Under the pieces are notes generated by a model. That model was not told the DNA's origin. It saw only the letters and a program-made list of their open reading frames with translations, and searched no databases. From NCBI GenBank assembly GCA_044228505.1, contig JBGAUT010000022.1, forward strand, positions 1-64,000: a DNA stretch of 64,000 nucleotides, in the 5' to 3' direction. This stretch comes from JAEUKA01 sp044228505 (GTDB taxonomy: Bacteria; Myxococcota_A; Polyangia; Palsa-1104; JAEUJZ01). Both the position numbers and the translations under genes were made by a program. Numbering within the stretch: position 1 is the first letter of the stretch; the number at the start of each line of letters is the position of its first letter. Below are positions 61,137 to 64,000 of the stretch, piece by piece.

Positions 61137-62217
61137 TCGGATTTCCCAGGCATTGGAGAAGGTGGCGCACTACTCACCGCTCAACCAAGGGCTGTCGTTG
61201 TTCGAGCACTGGCTGGACCTGGTGAACACGGTCCAGGGCGCTCGCGATGCGGTGGTCGGTCCTACGCCAAAGGAAGTGATCTGGCGCAAAAACAAGGCAC
61301 GTCTGTATCGCTACGAACGTACGACACCAGCGACGCGCAAGACGCCGGTGCTGTGCATCATGCCGCTTATCAATCGGGCCTACATCCTCGACCTGCGACC
61401 GGGGGCGAGCTTTGTGGCGTACCTTCTGTCGCAAGGGCACGACGTCTATTTGCTCGATTGGGGCGAGTGGAATGACGAGGACCGTAGCCTCAACCTCGAC
61501 GTGCTGATTGAGCAGTACATGGCGCGAGCGGTGCGGATTGTGGCGCGACGGGCGGGCGGGCCGCTGACGATGCTTGGCTATTGCATCGGCGGAGCGGTGG
61601 CGACGTGCTTTGCAGCGCTGCACACAGAAGGCCTCATCAAGAACTTGGTGCTTCTGACCACGCCAATCGATTTCGCGGATGCGGGACCGTTTGGGGTGTG
61701 GACCCGTCCAGAGGTATTTCCACTGGAGCTTCTGACCTCGGTGTTTCCAGCGGTACCAGGCGCTTACCCGGACATTGGTAGCAAGCTGCTCCAGCCGTTG
61801 CCTGCGGGAATGGGTCAGTTTGTCCGCCTTGAAGAAAAGCTGCGTGAGCCGCGATTCGATGTCTATGGCTGGCAGGCGATGTTCCGCTGGGTCAACGAAG
61901 GGGTGGCGTTTCCCGCAGGCTGCTATCGGCAGTGGATCGGCGAGTTCTATCAGCGCAACAAGCTGGTCCGGGGCGAACTGCAGATCTCCGGTCGCAAGGT
62001 GCTGCTATCGAACATCCGCTGTCCGCTTTTGAACGTGGTCGCTTCTAGCGATGTCATCGCTCCTCGCCCGACCACGAGCGCGATCCTCGGTCACGTCAGC
62101 AGCGAAGACAAAGCCGAGATCATCGTGAAAGGCGGCCACGTCGGGATTGTGGTTGGCAAAGCGGCGGCAACGGATCTGTGGCCAAAAGTCGGAGAGTGGC
62201 TGCGGCTACGGGACTAA
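61114..62217 (+). CDS. phaC: Poly(3-hydroxyalkanoate) synthase PhaC (class III/IV type)
   Basis: A 367-residue alpha/beta hydrolase-fold synthase. The ATG at 61114 has GGAGG upstream and lies in the end of the partner gene. The lipase-like box GYCIGG (155-160) gives the nucleophile C157; D313 in SSDVIAP and H342 in GGHVG complete the triad. VYLLDWGEW and the length (~360) fit class III/IV synthases, which need a small second subunit. It polymerises hydroxyacyl-CoA into storage granules in the cytoplasm. Confidence 0.94.
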   Translation: METGGLASRISQALEKVAHYSPLNQGLSLFEHWLDLVNTVQGARDAVVGPTPKEVIWRKNKARLYRYERTTPATRKTPVLCIMPLINRAYILDLRPGASFVAYLLSQGHDVYLLDWGEWNDEDRSLNLDVLIEQYMARAVRIVARRAGGPLTMLGYCIGGAVATCFAALHTEGLIKNLVLLTTPIDFADAGPFGVWTRPEVFPLELLTSVFPAVPGAYPDIGSKLLQPLPAGMGQFVRLEEKLREPRFDVYGWQAMFRWVNEGVAFPAGCYRQWIGEFYQRNKLVRGELQISGRKVLLSNIRCPLLNVVASSDVIAPRPTTSAILGHVSSEDKAEIIVKGGHVGIVVGKAAATDLWPKVGEWLRLRD

Positions 62218-62247
62218 GCGAGGGCCGGACTAAGCGAGGGCCGGACT
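62211..62247. repeat. 16-bp tandem duplication across the phaC stop
   Basis: GGACTAAGCGAGGGCC occurs twice in a row (62211-62226 and 62227-62242), followed by a partial third copy. The unit contains the TAA stop codon of phaC, so the stop is duplicated 16 bp downstream. It fills the 34-bp gap to the converging TolC-family gene and looks like a recent slippage event. Confidence 0.85.
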
Positions 62248-62251
62248 CTTC

Positions 62252-63640
62252 TCAGCGGGGAGGCGTTGGGTCTTCGGCTCGTTTTGCAGGAAAGCGGCCG
62301 CTGGCGATGAGCAGATCCAGGTGTGCTTGGCGGACGTTGTCTTCGGCTTGAGTGAGCGCTGTTTCGGCGTCTCGGGCTCGTCGTTCGGCGTCGAGCGCTT
62401 CCATGTTCGAGGTGGCTCCAGCTCGGAAGGCTTGCCGGGCCATGCTCGCTGCCAGGCTGGCCGAGGCTTCGGCTTCACGAGCCGCCGCAACCGTTTCCTT
62501 GGCTCGCGACAGGGCATAGCTGGCAGCGCGGACCTCGGCGCGGGCTTGAAGCTGCGTGGACCATAGGGAAATCTTGGTTTGTTCGTACAGCGCCTGCCGT
62601 TCATGACGCACTCCGTAGCGCAAGCCACCGTCGAATAGCGTCACGCCAATATCCAACCGAGCCTGCCAACCGACGAGCGGCTGCACAATCGACGGCGGAT
62701 CCTGGAAGAACGGCGCAAAGCTCCCTGAGACCGTTGGCAGATAGTCGACAAAGCTGTGCCGAATCAGCCGCGATGACGCCCACGCTCGTGCTTGCCAAAG
62801 CCGCAGATCGGTGCGCTGCCACAGCGCTTCGCTGGCCGCCTCTTCGACCGAAGGTGCCTGTGCAAGCTGCGGCTCATCCAGGATGTCAATCGGTCCGTCG
62901 AGACCGATCATGGCCCCTAGCAGCTCCTCGGCCCGACGCAGCACCGCTCGGGCGTTCTGAAGCTGCCCGACGGTCACTTGCCAGTCGGATCTTGCCCGTA
63001 CTTCATCCAGGAGGTTGCCGACACCACCTTCGGCCCGCCTTTTGGCGTGTAGGTGGTGCTGCTCGGCCAGATCGCGTGCTCGCTCCGCCACCTCGACCAG
63101 TCGCTTCTGCGTCAGCACCAGCAGGTACGCCCGCGCCGCTGCCACCGCGACCTTTTGCCGCGCATCTTTTGCCGCGATCTCGGCGACCTTGACGTTGTCG
63201 TCGGCATGCAGCCACTGCGCCCACCGCGATGGCGCGAGCAGCGGCACCTGCACCGTGATGTTGCCCGAGATCTGGTTCGCTCCCGATACCAGTCGCTGCG
63301 TGTCTCCGCTCCCGAGCACCCGGTCGCCGTCGAGTCGGTTGTAGACGGTGCCCAAGGACAGCGTGGGCAGCGAGGACGCCCGTGCTTGCTCCATGACCGC
63401 AATCAGCCGCCGCGTCTCGGTCTTGGCCAGCAGCGCCGCCGAGTTGTAGGCCAGCGCTCGCTCGATTACGTCGTCGAACGTCAAGCGGGGCAGGGCGGAC
63501 TCGGAGTCGACGGGGCGGGCCTCTTTGGGGAGCAGCGACTGCTGAAGCTCCTGACGGGCTGCCTCGGACAGCGGTGCCTCGGCTGCCAGCACCGAGCCAC
63601 CCACGAACATCGTCCCGAGCAGCCACAACGGCCTACGCAT
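62252..63640 (-). CDS. TolC-family outer-membrane efflux protein
   Basis: A 462-residue protein from the ATG at 63640, which begins a signal peptide (cleavage after VLA). The longer frame from 63700 would overlap the RND gene by 68 bp. Two repeats of the OEP fold are visible, each with long coiled helices (AARAYLLVLTQKRLVEVAERA; AREAEASASLAASMARQAF) and the pattern LPTLSLG / LPTVSGS. It forms a trimeric outer-membrane channel for the pump encoded next door. The start overlaps the RND stop by 8 bp. Confidence 0.92.
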   Translation of the reverse strand: MRRPLWLLGTMFVGGSVLAAEAPLSEAARQELQQSLLPKEARPVDSESALPRLTFDDVIERALAYNSAALLAKTETRRLIAVMEQARASSLPTLSLGTVYNRLDGDRVLGSGDTQRLVSGANQISGNITVQVPLLAPSRWAQWLHADDNVKVAEIAAKDARQKVAVAAARAYLLVLTQKRLVEVAERARDLAEQHHLHAKRRAEGGVGNLLDEVRARSDWQVTVGQLQNARAVLRRAEELLGAMIGLDGPIDILDEPQLAQAPSVEEAASEALWQRTDLRLWQARAWASSRLIRHSFVDYLPTVSGSFAPFFQDPPSIVQPLVGWQARLDIGVTLFDGGLRYGVRHERQALYEQTKISLWSTQLQARAEVRAASYALSRAKETVAAAREAEASASLAASMARQAFRAGATSNMEALDAERRARDAETALTQAEDNVRQAHLDLLIASGRFPAKRAEDPTPPR

Positions 63641-64000
63641 GGGCGACCTCCGATTCCGCTTCTGCATCGTCGTCGTCGTCATCGCCACCAGGCACGCCAA
63701 AGCGCCCCATCAAGCTGTACAGCACCGGAATCAGAAACAGGGTCATCACCGTCGATACCGTGAGCCCACCAATGACTGCCCGGGCCAGCGGCAGATTGGT
63801 CTCACTGCCTTCCCCGATCCCAAGCGCCATTGGAATCAGTCCAACGATCGTGGCAATCGTGGTCATCAGGATCGGTCGCAGCCGCGTCCGTCCGGCATGC
63901 ACCGTCGCTGACACCAGATCATCACCGCGTCGCCTGAGCACATTCGCGTAGTCGACGAGCAGCACTCCGTTACTGACGACGATGCCCACCATCATGATGA
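63633..64000 (-). CDS. RND efflux pump inner-membrane transporter, N-terminus cut by window edge
   Basis: The last ~122 residues of an RND (AcrB/HAE1-type) transporter. Visible membrane segments begin with MMVGIVVSNGVLLVDYAN, the conserved start of TM11, then ILMTTIATIVGLIPMALG and VSTVMTLFLIPVLYSLMG. A short Asp-rich tail ends the protein. The reading frame is open to the right edge, so the apparent ATG at 63995 is internal. It would export drugs, lipids or metals with the TolC-family protein next door. Confidence 0.93.
   Translation of the reverse strand, partial: IMMVGIVVSNGVLLVDYANVLRRRGDDLVSATVHAGRTRLRPILMTTIATIVGLIPMALGIGEGSETNLPLARAVIGGLTVSTVMTLFLIPVLYSLMGRFGVPGGDDDDDDAEAESEVAHA

Overview
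The window reads as chromosome from a GC-rich member of the Myxococcota (myxobacteria or relatives). The support is indirect: three membrane-anchored Hanks-type Ser/Thr kinases, FHA proteins, a DUF4388-type response regulator, PEGA and DUF4398 proteins, a TSP3/OmpA lipoprotein, many short lipoproteins, a MYXO-CTERM-like C-terminal tail and a PDLTTPPDLT-type lipoprotein. I saw no rRNA, tRNA, insertion sequence or CRISPR array.

Region 1 (1-36.4 kb) is a complete type VI secretion system (T6SS). All 13 core components are present. One leftward run is tssJ-K-L-M-tagF-fha. After a lone rightward fha gene comes a second leftward run: tssA-B-C-hcp-vgrG, a TPR protein, PAAR, an RHS toxin, a small zinc-ribbon protein (candidate immunity), then tssE-F-G-clpV. 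Further left, on the same strand, lie a response regulator, a Ser/Thr kinase, a hybrid histidine kinase and a gene cut by the window edge. These look like a regulatory block. The RHS tip and zinc-ribbon gene are visibly more AT-rich than the rest. Each gap between tssA, tssB, tssC and hcp contains an inverted repeat, and the last is a textbook intrinsic terminator.

Region 2 (36.7-42.4 kb, rightward) is a tightly coupled five-gene operon: a transmembrane Ser/Thr kinase, a lipoprotein, a TlpA/thioredoxin-like protein, a two-TM secreted protein and an FG-GAP/VCBS lipoprotein.

Region 3 (42.4-47.9 kb, leftward) holds a small membrane protein, a sugar nucleotidyltransferase, a double-GNAT acetyltransferase, a zinc-ribbon membrane protein, MltA, a cytochrome-like lipoprotein gene broken by an in-frame TAG, and a small acidic protein.

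Region 4 (48.0-56.8 kb) carries envelope genes: a polytopic membrane protein, a DUF4398 lipoprotein coupled to an OmpA/TSP3 lipoprotein, a TPR/beta-barrel outer-membrane protein, a leftward Ser/Thr kinase, a PEGA protein, a lipoprotein, and thymidylate kinase with an unusual P-loop.

Region 5 (57.0-62.2 kb) is a rightward close-packed run: an XRE-HTH protein fused to an EgtD-like methyltransferase, a secreted MYXO-CTERM-like protein, a beta-barrel protein, a small PHA-synthase partner and PhaC. The window ends in a leftward efflux operon (TolC-family protein and an RND pump cut by the right edge).
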